Source: Apostichopus japonicus (Eukaryota > Echinodermata > Holothuroidea > Aspidochirotida > Stichopodidae). From it: a stretch of 64,000 nucleotides of DNA. Positions 26,567-37,089 of the stretch are shown piece after piece. The first letter of the stretch is position 1; each line of letters begins with the position of its first letter. The notes below the pieces were generated by a model, which was not told the origin of the DNA, did not search any database, and was given only the letters and a program-made list of their open reading frames with translations. The stretch covers positions 3,627,001 through 3,691,000 of the forward strand of contig NC_092568.1 of assembly GCF_037975245.1 (NCBI RefSeq). Direction: 5' to 3'. The position numbers and the translations under genes were made by a program.

Positions 26567-28713
26567 GCAATTATGCACTGCATATACAACTCATAATATG
26601 AGAATCCGTTAAATGTATCTTCAAGCTCAAAAAACTATACGTACAGATAAGTTGGCTCGGCAAGGCCTTCCAGTTGTTGGCAATCTGGTCAACCGGATAT
26701 GCATAATAGAGGAAAGACGGTGTCCGGTTTCTTTCCTACAAAAACCAAACTGATGAAACTAATATGCTAACCACGTATATATATTTGATTTATACAGCAA
26801 CATGGATGTTGTTGCAAAGTATACTGAAATTTCAGTTGTTAAGGGTACTCTTCTTGCGATAAATATTGAAAAACAAAAGGTTGTTCATTCTTCTAAAAAT
26901 GGTAAAAAGATGGTTTTAAGTATAAAAAAATAATGACTGTGTCTGCTTTGCTACTTTATCTGATTTACCAATTTGACTTCATCCTAAATGAGTGTTTGAT
27001 ATTGTTGATGTTAGTGAGAACGATATTCATATAATTACAGTATACAAATAATAAATGGTTATGAGTGCAATAGTGCAAATATTTCATGAGGTGAAAGATG
27101 GAATGTTCCATTCAACGAGGCGCAGCCGAGTTGAATGGAACAAATTACATCTTTCAACGAATGAAATATTTGCACTACTGCACGAATGGAAACCATTCAT
27201 TATTTGTTTTATACAACACCTTCAAATTTGGATATAATTGGATGTAAAATGCACTCATGCAACAGATTGTTTTGAACAGACAGGTTTCTCTGCTCTCTTA
27301 CCATTGAAAAAAGTGCTATCAAAAAAGTATAACACATGGTTCTATTTCATAGAGTGCAATAGAGCGGATTTTGCATGCAATCGACGAGCAATTGACCAAT
27401 CAAATGGCCGAAATATAATTAGGTGTTGTATAATATATTATAATATTGTTCCGTTACGTCTCGATTCTCCAAAAGGAATATAATGTGGAATACGGGGATG
27501 TAGCACGAGGCAAACTCAGACAAAAATGGAGCGAGAAATTAGTATATTTAGGACAGAACCAGGATGTATTCACCTATTGACACATATACAACTTTACAAC
27601 CTTTCTGAGGCTTAAGACCAAAGACAACAAAATGTAACAAGCCAAGTCCCTCTAACTCTAAGACGAATTATCTCTAACTGAATCCCATTACTGATCTTAT
27701 TGGGATTTACCTAAGCTTATATTGACATTAAAGATTGACTTTACTTGTTATCGTTTTCGGAAGATGGAGAAGGCTATCCGGAAACAACTCACAATCTTGG
27801 AAAGTCACATATTTAACTTCCGAAACGAGAGTCGCTTCCTTATATGGCCATTGTTGGCTTTCGGAGACTCTCTCGGAAACGACACCCGGAGATGCATGTT
27901 TTACCCGTAACAATCACAAAATTTAGTCGAACGTTTAACGTACAATATGATTTTCATTGCTGATTGTTTTTGAAAGTGAATGTATTTACTCAATGTGTTA
28001 TCCTCACGTCAACATTTAAATAAATTGTCGGTTATGAAAAACTAGATTAATTTAATTTGGACATCAGAGTCTTTTATTATGAATAACAGAATATATATTT
28101 CAAATTGTAATGAGTAGGAAAATCCAAACCAATTTAAATATTCGAACCCGGGCCTCCTGCTTTATATGCGGACACCCTAACCAACTAGGCCAAGGACGCT
28201 GATTGTATGTCCAGAGGTTTGAAACCAGTATGGAAGGTCGTCATTCCACTGTAGACTTTTGCCACTTGTATCGACCAATGCTAGTTCTGTTTTGGTGACA
28301 TATTTGAATGAATGATTTGAAGATCCGGAACAGTGGAAAAACTTCGTTCGTAAAACACAGTGCTTTAAGCAGTTACTTGAAAACGAACAAGGAAGTTGAT
28401 TTGAAATCAAAGTACAAAACATGTTTACAAAAACCACAACCAGACTAAACGGCGTTTCGTATGATTATAACAATTTGACCTTGGGGAATTTGATATGAAA
28501 TTACCAAACATGGATAATTATTACCCCCGAGGTGAACCGCTTGCACGCGACACCGCTTCATAAGACATATGTAAGAAATAGTACATCTATTCAGAAACCA
28601 CATTCATACATTCAATTGACAATTTTGATTGTGAATCATTGTGTTTTCTCCTTTTCTCTGTTTTTACAGATTATGTAAGAAAAGTTTCCTCAACTGTGCA
28701 AGAAATTGACTGA
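18815..28713 (+). CDS. Calmodulin-like EF-hand protein gene, copy B (exons 2-6)
   Basis: Five exons can be read: 18815-18845 (31 bp), 19727-19870 (144 bp), 20442-20568 (127 bp), 23089-23204 (116 bp) and 28670-28713, with stop TGA at 28711. All have AG acceptors and GT donors, and reading frames join across every junction. Exon 2 encodes the DELTPEQ stretch equivalent to calmodulin's ADQLTEEQ. The first two splice positions and the last fall at the same residues and phases as in animal calmodulin genes. EF-hand loops 1 ([12 protein letters not shown]) and 2 ([12 protein letters not shown]) are canonical. Loop 3 starts with E, has K at position 5 and ends with D; loop 4 starts with G and ends with D, so C-lobe calcium binding is probably weakened. 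Exon 1 with the ATG is not identified. Probably an intracellular calcium sensor related to calmodulin rather than calmodulin itself; whether it is expressed is unknown. A GPCR gene is nested in the last intron. Confidence 0.85.
19727..19870 (+). CDS. Calmodulin-like exon 3, copy B (EF-hand 1)
   Basis: 144 bp, acceptor ATCCAG, donor GTATAA. It starts [10 protein letters not shown] and ends DEADTDG, so the exon boundary cuts the second EF-hand loop after the first base of its fourth codon, as in calmodulin. All side chains expected for the first calcium loop are present. Confidence 0.9.
20442..20568 (+). CDS. Calmodulin-like exon 4, copy B (EF-hands 2-3)
   Basis: Begins [15 protein letters not shown], close to calmodulin's GNGTIDFPEFLTMMA. 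It ends within the third EF-hand after KGHV, with donor GTAAGA chosen so that the joined codon becomes serine, as in calmodulin's YISAAEL. An alternative donor five bases upstream would break the frame. The third loop is degenerate. Confidence 0.9.
22201..22575. repeat. Tandem repeat, ~150-bp unit (copy B)
   Basis: Equivalent of 1441-1830, with a short internal deletion near 22390. Confidence 0.85.
22590..23060 (-). pseudogene. LINE reverse transcriptase relic, copy B
   Basis: Counterpart of the relic at 1830-2330, with additional small deletions. It lies just upstream of exon 5 on the opposite strand. Confidence 0.75.
23089..23204 (+). CDS. Calmodulin-like exon 5, copy B (EF-hands 3-4)
   Basis: 116 bp, acceptor TTTCTAG, donor GTAATT. 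It encodes [13 protein letters not shown] through [10 protein letters not shown]. The last base joins AT from exon 6 to make aspartate, the same split codon position as calmodulin's NYE|EF. Confidence 0.9.
24285..24745. repeat. Duplicated ~230-bp segment upstream of GPCR copy B
   Basis: Two diverged direct copies (about 24285-24505 and about 24515-24745), each ending in GTATTGC.TCCGAAGTTAACAGCC and the following CAGTTCACTG. Copy A has only one (about 3565-3795). It lies 165-625 bp before the receptor ATG, within the likely promoter region. Confidence 0.8.
24910..25923 (+). CDS. Class A GPCR, copy B, nested in calmodulin-like intron
   Basis: Intronless, 337 residues, with the same layout as the copy at 3961: GIPGN in TM1, LACSD in TM2, NRF in place of DRY, conserved cysteines for the TM3-loop 2 disulfide, no CWxP tryptophan, NPIIY in TM7, and a C-terminus rich in Ser/Thr. 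Differences from copy A are scattered conservative changes, for example a VEVP versus VGFP end to TM5 that puts a glutamate in the membrane segment. There are no frame-breaking changes, which suggests selection to keep the protein. It lies wholly between exons 5 and 6 of the calmodulin-like gene and is read in the same direction. The nearest AATAAA downstream is at 26251. Confidence 0.95.
   Translation: MDTNGVEVTILPTDSPGYVFEDPTQRALLSVVAILVAAVGIPGNILVMIAVTFSKRLQTKTNSFVVNLACSDLATCLVLPFQVVALLNDSWPLTDPLCTFVAIVVWVGLGSSIVNLALIAFNRFTLITKSRTHYDQLYSKRYLVLMLASAWIIPIVLVTVPPLCGLGGIGYSERYKICSADSTHPLSDVYAFISSVLVEVPCLIIIITCYVKIYRFIRAKNRELFSNNASRGENKGNAQSAAFKRQVKVTKNLFLVVCSYIICIMPFAIACLIPPSYPSIPWVSIFLIANCCVNPIIYGLKHPQFRDVFRHILSCKFRLIPEPSKLLQSLTTSSTGA
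26271..26330. repeat. (TA)n microsatellite
   Basis: A 60-base TA tract. Together with the tract at 26430-26563 it brackets a 99-bp structured insert. Copy A has only a short AT-rich stretch at this position. Confidence 0.98.
26331..26429. mobile_element. 99-bp structured insert between TA tracts
   Basis: Ends are a perfect 10-bp inverted repeat (TGTTGATACT / AGTATCAACA). Inside are two hairpins: AACTCTGAG with CTCCGAGTT around a CTGAAGAT-CGC-TATAAA-GCG-TGAAA block, and ACTAGTG-TTC-CACTAGT. The CTGAAGA...GAAA block resembles the boxes at Penelope-like element ends, and a sister block is at 58250-58320 beside a GIY-YIG fragment. Probably the terminal piece of a second Penelope-like family. Confidence 0.55.
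26430..26563. repeat. (TA)n microsatellite with TG interruptions
   Basis: TA tract with several TATG interruptions. The encoded Tyr-Ile runs are not protein. Confidence 0.98.
27045..27433. mobile_element. ~390-bp MITE-like element (copy B)
   Basis: Present here and in copy C (51166-51557), but copy A has an uninterrupted empty site at 5784-5788. Flanked by TATA on both sides (27041-27044 and 27434-27437), one copy of which is in the empty site. The left half is a long imperfect hairpin: GTGCAAATATTTCAT near 27072 pairs with ATGAAATATTTGCAC near 27163, meeting at GAGGCGCAGCCGAG. It has no coding capacity. Confidence 0.85.
28075..28310 (-). mobile_element. tRNA-derived SINE-like repeat (copy B)
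   Basis: On the minus strand, 28203-28140 reads like a tRNA: GCGTCC start, an A-box-like TGGCCTAGTTGGTTAGG and a B-box-like GGTTCGAA. The same head and surrounding sequence occur at 52255-52430 and, outside the duplication, at 57880-58135, so this is a dispersed repeat. I would not call it a working tRNA gene: the arms do not pair well. Confidence 0.7.
28670..28713 (+). CDS. Calmodulin-like exon 6, copy B (C-terminus)
   Basis: Acceptor TTTTTACAG after a long pyrimidine tract; the exon completes the split aspartate codon and encodes [13 protein letters not shown], then TGA. The position and phase match calmodulin's last exon (EFVQMMTAK). The tail is a few residues longer than calmodulin's. 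The intron before it is about 5.5 kb and houses the receptor gene. Confidence 0.8.
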
Positions 28714-30500
28714 ATTTTTTAAGTGGTGGATTCACACCAAATCAAAAGCGAAATGTCCTTTTTATAACAGTTTCTTTCCTTTGGTTTGCGGAGCGGAAAT
28801 ATATTTACAGAAACTCACGGTTAAAGTCATTTCCACGTTTTGATTACACCATTTTGCCTTCGACTTCATTTTCATTCCTTATAATCATTTGGCTATATCT
28901 ATTCAAACATCTTTCCGCATTATGACCAAGTTTACTCTTAAGTACTCGAAATAAGATAATAATTGATGACAAACATATGCTTTGTTACATGCTTAGATCA
29001 ATTGCAGGTAAATACGCAGGTAAATAATGCATATTAAAAAGTTCATCCCCAGAGACTTTTCATTGTCAGTCGTATAAAAACCGAATTACCATCCTTGAAG
29101 ATTTTCGAATTTGCTTTTGACTATACATATATTTCAATTATGATCACAAATGGAACTTGTAATTTATAACTTGAATACGTCGGTACCTTGCATAACCTCA
29201 ATGTGAGTTCCAAACGAAGAGCCATAACTTTGGATCACAAGACTAAGTGACAAACATACGAACGAACTAAGCCATAAACCATCGTTGATTAACCCAAAAT
29301 ATTTAGTTGGATTATTTGTAACAGTAATATCACATTTGTTGTTGTATTCATTCCCAAATCCAGTGCATTTTGTAAGAAACATTCAGTGAGTGATCCCATT
29401 CCCTATTATATTGCATAAATTTCTACGATCACCCCCATTATAGGGCGTTGGAACCAATGGTCTGAAAATGGCACTTGGTCTAGTGGCTGTGCGAAGCGTC
29501 CGCGACGTCACATGAAAGTGACTTCAAATATATATTACATACACGAATCCTGAACCAATTCTAAGACAATTTTACTTCTTACGTTAATTCTTTCTAATTC
29601 AACATATATATATATATATATATATATTTTAATAGTGTAAATATTAAATTTTGAAGTAATAGATATGTAAATAACTGAAAATGTGTCCGTCGAACATATA
29701 TTAATCAGTGAATGACGGCTACCGTGGAGCTACTGCCACGACTCTTAATTTTTCTTTGTGTTTTATGTCGGGCCGTTTAAAATAATTCATACAATTTTTA
29801 TACAACATTAGTATAATTTTTACAACTAATTCCGACCAGTTATTTTTTGTTATACCCAGCCGTTCAATGTCCGCATAGCACATACACAGTGTCAAGATGT
29901 GTGGGTATTTAAGCGTTGTCAAATATGGTACATAATTGTGGTACAATTGATATTTATCAAATGCAAAGTTATCTTTAGGATAAGATGCCGAATGACCTAT
30001 GTTACGTTGAATTCAGACTATTACAGTCAACGTAAATGGTGGATCGTGTTATGATGTCAATTTTACTCCTGGTATCACCCATTATCTCAGAGACGTTTAT
30101 GTGATAGACCAAGATAGACCAACTTTTTCACTGGGAGATCATTTTGGTTGCCAAGGTAGTATGTTATAAATGCACTTCCTAAACTTAAATAAGTCGTTTC
30201 GAGGCACATAGAGTGTAATCTTTGGAATAACATTATACTATATGTGCGCATTTCGAATGATTTCCATTTTGGCAAAGGCATAATGGTTCTCGTTGTAACA
30301 TATGACAACGTTTCTGTTTAAGTTAATTATTACTTAGGGAAATATTTACAGGGTACCACAATTATGAATCATCGCTTCAATGTAAACATTACATTTTTTG
30401 AATGTCAACACTGAGGTACCGATTATCATTGTATTATAATGTAGATAAGATATCCCAGAGCTGTTCAAACAATTGCGGACGATTATCCAATGTTCATATT
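28714..30500. other. 3' flank of copy B, no gene seen
   Basis: Matches copy C to about 55457, with indels (C has extra sequence near 53200-53700 and 54780-55140). It contains a short TA tract at about 29603-29627. ORFs here are not preserved between the copies. Confidence 0.6.
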
Positions 30501-31625
30501 TGGCCGCGATCACCATTAAACTTTGCAAATTAAGTCTGTAATCGTAAGAAAATGTAAATAGACTGGTTTCCTATCATTACTTGTACTACATGTTAGATTT
30601 TTGATTATTTTATTGAGTATATACCAGATAGATCATGTATCCCTAAACTCAAAGAAATGTGTTCCTTTGTAAAGGAATCACATCTATATGCATCACGAGT
30701 GCAGAACTTAAAACTTCGCCAGAACAACAGAACTTCAATGTCTGAAATTACCGAAATCAAGTAAACCAGATAGATCAACCCAAGAATGTCTTTGAAGAGT
30801 CACAGTTTGTCGTAAAAACTTTTATACTAAAGAAAATGCATCAAACGTCCATTGAAGCATTGCTCATACACGGTTCCACTTTTCATATTATCATATTAAG
30901 CTATATCGGATAATTGGTAGTTGAAAGCCAGTGGTCGTCTTTCTTCCTGACACAATAGTTCATGTTTGTAAAAGTAAATGGAGACAAACCATCAGGAAAC
31001 TGAGGGGGTAAGGTCTTGAGGTGATGTACGTGGATCGGGAAAGGGGGAAGGGGGGGGGGGGATTGTCAGTTAGATGTACTGTCGGTCGAGGCAGAGATTG
31101 CTGTTAGGCTTCAACCCGTTAAAGCTGAAAGAAGCAATTATTTTTAGTTCTATTTTTGCTTTTATTCCAAAGACCAAATCAATTTCATTTTTAAAGCAAC
31201 TTATGTGTTAATAAACTATACTTATATGTGATGTTTTATTATCAGAACTTTTGTGTTATATATCAACATTATTTAATACAAAATGACAACAAAGATTTTT
31301 AATTATATAATACTTGCATGCGTCCTGTTCTCTATTTTACTATACATCTTAACTTACCATATAAACATAATTTAAATGAAAACTAGAGGGATATATGGTA
31401 AAATATAGCAGAAATTTGTTTTCGGAGATTAGCAAATATCTTTGCCAAATCCTGTTCAGTGAATCTCATTTATACAATGTTTAAAGATGCTAAACTCATC
31501 GACACCTTGTCATGGTAATATAGACGGTATCTGTACAACGTTATGACGTATGGGCGTCTCTTTAGCTAGTATTTAGGCGATTAATTGCATATGTGTACGA
31601 CCATCAACGCCATGTAACATAGGGG
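30501..31625. other. No gene seen
   Basis: AT-rich unique sequence with a poly-G run near 31051. Ends at the target-site copy of the foldback element. Confidence 0.5.
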
Positions 31626-31634
31626 TGGCCTTCT
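31626..31634. repeat. Target-site duplication, left (TGGCCTTCT)
   Basis: Perfect 9-bp direct repeat with 39873-39881, placed exactly outside the terminal inverted repeats. Confidence 0.9.
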
Positions 31635-31879
31635 ATCGGGCTGAAGTTGGCGAACAATAACAGCGACCAATAGCAGCGAACGTTAAGCATTACCAGCGAC
31701 CATTACCAGCGAACAATAAGAGCGAACACTAAGGGGAAAATGATACTACGGAGAAGTTTAAGGGCAATTCGAATGTTACAAGGGGAAAAGTAAAGTTTAA
31801 AAAACTAAACTAATTGACACACTTATTTAACAGAGTGATGGGTGTGTTATCAGACAATAGAAGTTTTCAAATTGTGCAA

Positions 31880-34845
31880 GTAATAGCTGGCAACCCTCTC
31901 TATCACCCCATCAAAACCACCTTGAGAAAAGATGTCATCAGAGAGGGCGATAATAACGCCAAAACTCGACGCAAAGTCTCATCTACCGTTTATGTACGGG
32001 TTTTCAACACGATTTTTGGCTAACAAATCAAATCTGTAACTCAGTATCACTGGGGTCCCCATGGTAGCTGACGTCACCCTCTATCACCCCATGCTATCAA
32101 ACCTCGGGGGACGGTATCATTTAAGGTGTTATTAACACCCAAACTCGACGCAAAGTCGCATTTACAGTTTATATACGGTTTTTCAACAAGATTTTTGGCT
32201 AACAAATCAAATCTGTAACTCAGTATCATTGGGGACCCCAAAGTAGCTGACATCACCCTCTATCACCCCATGCCATCAAACCTCGGGGGACGGTATCATT
32301 TAAGGTGTTATTAACACCCAAACTCGACGCAAAGTCTCATTAACCGTTTAAATACGGTTTTTCAACACGATTTTTGGCTAACAAATCAAATCTGTAACTC
32401 AGTATCATTGGGGTCCCCAAAGTAGCTGACGTCACCAGCTATCACCCCATGCCAACAAACCTCGGGGGACTGTATCAATTAGGGTGTTATTAACACCCAA
32501 ACTCGACGAAAAGTATCATCTACAGTTTAAATGAGGTTTTTCAACACGATTTTTGGCTAACAAATCAAATCTGTAACTCAGTATCATTGGGGTCCCCATG
32601 ATAGCTGACGTCACCAGCTATCACCCCATACCAACAAACCTCGGGGGACGGTATCATTTAAGGTGTTATTCACACCCAAACTCGACGCAAAGTCTCATTT
32701 ACAGTTTATATACGGTTTTTCAACACGATTTTTGGCTAACAAATCAAATCTGTAACTCAGTATCATTGGGGTCCCCATGGTAGCTGACGTCACCTTCTAT
32801 CACCCCATACCAACAAACCTCGGGGGACGGTATCATTTAGGGTGTTATTCACACCCAAACTCGACGCAAAGTCGCATTTACAGTTTATATACGGTTTTTC
32901 AACACGATTTTTGGCTAACAAATCAAATCTGTAACTCAGTATCATTGGGATCCCCATGGTAGCTGACGTCACCAGCTATCACCCCATAACAACAAACCTC
33001 GGGGGACGGTATCATTTATGGTGTTATTAAGACCCAAACTCGACGCAAAGTCGCATTTACAGTTTATATACGGTTTTTCAACACGATTTTTGGCTAACAA
33101 ATCAAATCTGTAACTCAGTATCATTGGGGTCCCCAAAGTAGCTGACGTCACCATCTATCACCTCATACCATTAAACCTCGGGGGACGGTATCATTTAAGG
33201 TGTTATTAACACCCAAACTCGACGCAAAGTCGAATTTACAGTTTAAATGAGGTTTTTCAACACGATTTTTGGCTAACAAATCAAATCTGTAACTCAGTAT
33301 CATTGGAGTCCCCATGGTAGCTGACGTCACCAGCTATCACCCCATACCAACAAACCTCGGGGGACGGTATCATTTAGGGTGTTATTAACACCCAAACTCG
33401 ACGCAAAGTCTCATTTACAGTTTATATACGGTTTTTCAACACGATTTTTGGCTAACAAATCAAATCTGTAACTCAGTATCATTGGGGTCCCCATGGTAGC
33501 TGACGTCACCTTCTATCACCCCATACCAACAAACCTCGGGGGACGGTATCATTTATGGTGTTATTAACACCCAAACTCGACGCAAAGTCGCATTTACAGT
33601 TTATATACGGTTTTTCAACACGATTTTTGGCTAACAAATCAAATCTGTAACTCAGTATCATTGGGGTCCCCAAAGTAGCTGACGTCACCATCTATCACCT
33701 CATACCATTAAACCTCGGGGGACGGTATCATTTAAGGTGTTATTAACACCCAAACTCGACGCAAAGTCGCATTTACAGTTTACATACGGTTTTTCAACAC
33801 GATTTTTGGCTAACAAATCAAATCTGTAACTCAGTATCATTGGGGTCCCCATGGTAGCTGACGTCACCAGCTATCACCCCATACCAACAAACCTCGGGGG
33901 ACGGTATCATTTATGGTGTTATTAACACCCAAACTCGACGCAAAGTCGCATTTACAGTTTATATACGGTTTTTCAACACGATTTTTGGCTAACAAATCAA
34001 ATCTGTAACTCAGTATCATTGGGGTCCCCAAAGTAGCTGACGTCACCATCTATCACCTCATACCATTAAACCTCGGGGGACGGTATCATTTAAGGTGTTA
34101 TTAACACCCAAACTCGACGCAAAGTCGCATTTACAGTTTACATACGATTTTTCAACACGATTTTTGGCTAACAAATCAAATCTGTAACTCAGTATCATTG
34201 GGGTCCCCATGGTAGCTGACGTCACCTTCTATCACCCCATACCAACAAACCTCGGGGGACGGTATCATTTATGGTGTTATTAACACTCAAACTGGACGAA
34301 AAGTATCATCTACAGTTTAAATGAGGTTTTTCAACACGATTTTTGGCTAACAAATCAAATCTGTACTCAGTATCATTGGGGTCCCCATGGTAGCTGACGT
34401 CACCAGCTATCACCCCATACCAACAAACCTCGGGGGACGGTATCATTTAAGGTGTTATTAACACCCAAACTCGACGAAAAGTCTCATTTACAGTTTATAT
34501 ACGGTTTTTCAACACGATTTTTGGCTAACAAATCAAATCTGTAACTCAGTATCATTGGGGTCCCCATGGTAGCTGACGTCACCCTCTATCACCCCATACC
34601 AACAAACCTCGGGGGACGGTATCATTTATGGTGTTATTAACACCCAAACTCGACGCAAAGTCGCATTTACAGTTTATATACGGTTTTTCAACACGATTTT
34701 TGGCTATCAAATCAAATCTGTAACTCAGTATCATTGGGGAGCAAAAACGTAGCTGACGTCACCCTCTACCACCCCTTACCAACAAACCTCGGGGGACGGT
34801 ATCATTTAGGGTGTTATTAACACCTAAACTCGACGCAAGCTATCC
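31880..34845. repeat. Satellite array, ~179-bp unit, left arm
   Basis: About 16 units spaced 178-181 bp. Each has GTAGCTGACGTCACC, TATCACCCCATACCAACAAA, CCTCGGGGGACGGTATCATT, a GGTGTTATTAACACC palindrome and TTTTTCAACACGATTTTTGG. Units are very similar, with degenerate edges. ORFs of 60-61 codons recur once per unit and are not genes. Confidence 0.98.
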
Positions 34846-34849
34846 GATT

Positions 34850-37085
34850 TATATTCAGTGTAGAGAGAATGTGTCTCACATTATAGAAAGAAGAGAAATT
34901 AATTGAGAAAGCCGTAAATTAAAATGAAGCTATTAGGAAAGCTATGATTTTTTTTACGGAATACCGTTTATTATATACAAAGATACATAAGTAAACTTAA
35001 AATGACCCTACTCATATAGTATCGTTGAAATGAAATAACAAGAAACTTCCCCGATCAGTATATCCGGACCAATTCGGAATAGATTGTAGTGTCAGTGTAC
35101 AGTCACATTTCACCGTATTACAAGAGTTAGTCAAAATATAGTTAATATGTCTCCAATTTATGCATGTAGGCACCATCAGGATTTGAAAAATTTTCAAAAG
35201 GGGAGGGGGACACCCCCTCCCTTTATACCCCTCCCCCAGGGCGCGGATCACTGTCACAAATTACCCGGCTCTAAAAATGGTCTGGTGACAACCCTGGTAC
35301 TGATCACCCATATAGGAGAAGCATTTTGAGTGTGTTCACATAATTAACCCAGATGACCTCTGTATAACCTTTGGCATAAACTTACTAAACACCCATATGA
35401 CCCACTACTCAAGGACACTATGATCAAGTTTGGTCATCTTTCATTGATGTGTACACATGCTCTAACTTCACTGGAATGAAAATTTAAAAAATAGCTCTTT
35501 CGACTTTTAACTATTGGTGTATCATTTAGAGAGACCTGAATCCAGGTCAACAAAACGTACCTACACAATTCTGTGTAATCAACAACCGATGAAACCTCAA
35601 GTTTTTTGTTTCAGTCACTATTGGTTTAATCCGTACTATACCGTTAACCAACTCCTTTAAAGGGCATAATCAACAGGCATGCAGTTACCTAAATCTTGTT
35701 TTCTATCGTCGGCTAAATTCTTCAATCTCCTTTTATGTTCCAACAAAGGTACCCTCGTGATGTTTCAGAAGACATATATTGGATATGAAGGGATCAACTT
35801 GTATTTTATAAGTTACAAACGTCATATAATGAACAAAGGGTGTATGCGTGTTCCCTTTAAAGTGCACTCAACCAATGATAATGTTTCTCTGCCACAGATC
35901 TAGCACCTGCTGAATACAGATCTGATAAGATACACTGACCATCAAAAATACAAAAGCAGGAGCACTAATTCAATTAGTACAATTGTATCCATGCATGATA
36001 AGGCTATTTATCCCAGGTTGTGATGATCACTCTTGTTCCATGTTCTGAAGTTGCCCTTCATGAATTTTGAATATGTATTAACCAGGTAACAACGCCAGGG
36101 TTCTCGCCAGTCCGATTTAACCGGGCGGGGCTCCAGGTTTGAATTTGATTTTGGCTCTCGCCGATCGGTTCGAAAGTTGTGCGCCCTAGCTGTTTGAAAG
36201 TTGGGTGCCTGGTTTTATAGCTGTTATAAATAATCAACGTTAGCAAGTACTACTGAAACATTTTGACCTTTTTTAATGTGAATAAAACCATCGACTAAAT
36301 ATTCACACTTTTCAGTTCACTCTTCCTATTCCCAACTGCAACCAGGGCAAATAACACATTCCAGGTATCACGTAAGCGCTTCAGTATAGTGATATCGTGA
36401 CACAAACGATCCCTGCTTTTACACAGCAAAAGGTTGCGAACGAAGTTTGTGTTTTCTGGGTACTGAGAGATGCCAGAATGTTTGTATTTAAACATCGTAC
36501 ATAACCTAAACCAGGGCAGGAAAAAAATGAAGTCACAACTGAATCACCGTGACACACACAAAAAATAAATAGTCATTCAGTTTATGTAGCAGTTTATGTA
36601 ATGTTGACTCTAGTCAATGGTCAGCTGACTATTTTTCTTTATACTGTAGAGTATAACTAACAGCAATGTCCAGGTTATTGCCATACATTTGAAAATTTAA
36701 GAAATCATAGCTTTGTAAAGTAGCGCGAATTTCAAGTGGCTTGGCTGCTGGAAGAATCACCAAGACAAGTTTATTTTGTCTTTATTATTCGGCAGTCATG
36801 TATAACTCTAAGTTATTGAAAAATATTTGAGCATTTATAAATCATAGCTCGAAAATGTCAATTTCAAGCAGTTTGCCTACTTAGAAAAGGCGAAAATCGC
36901 GGAGCTTCCGGGGGCTTAGCCCCTTGGACCCACACAACGAACTTTGCCCCTTGACCACACGCCGAGAGTGCGATCGCTACGCTACGCGATCGCGCGGATA
37001 CCTTTGGCATCCGAATTGATCATCGGCACTTGAGACCACCCGGTTTGACAAAAAAGCGGGCGAGATCCTGCAGCTTTTTAATTTT
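34850..37085. other. Core of the foldback element
   Basis: 2.2 kb between the inverted arrays. No ORF above about 80 codons and no transposase motif. Two structured spots: G-run/C-run pairing at 35197-35236, and at about 36900-37020 a GC-rich block with GGGGGCTTAGCCCC and two GCGATCGC palindromes around TACGCTAC. The rest looks like ordinary AT-rich sequence. Confidence 0.6.
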
Positions 37086-37089
37086 AATG

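Larger units (their letters stand above)
20706..30500. repeat. Segmental duplication copy B
   Basis: Matches copy A from its start to about 28310 and copy C from inside the receptor gene (about 25070) to about 30496. It is the only copy that overlaps both others, and the only one with a complete set of visible calmodulin-like exons. The shared ~390-bp element and 3' flank details show B and C are closer to each other than to A. Confidence 0.9.

Noticed and set aside
26239..26596. ORFs rich in Tyr-Ile repeats
   Set aside because: They are translations of TA microsatellites, as are the similar ORFs at 44286, 47158, 57687 and 58043.
28140..28203. Functional tRNA gene on the minus strand
   Set aside because: It has A- and B-box-like sequence but poor arm pairing, and the same block recurs with flanking sequence elsewhere. 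A SINE head is the better reading.
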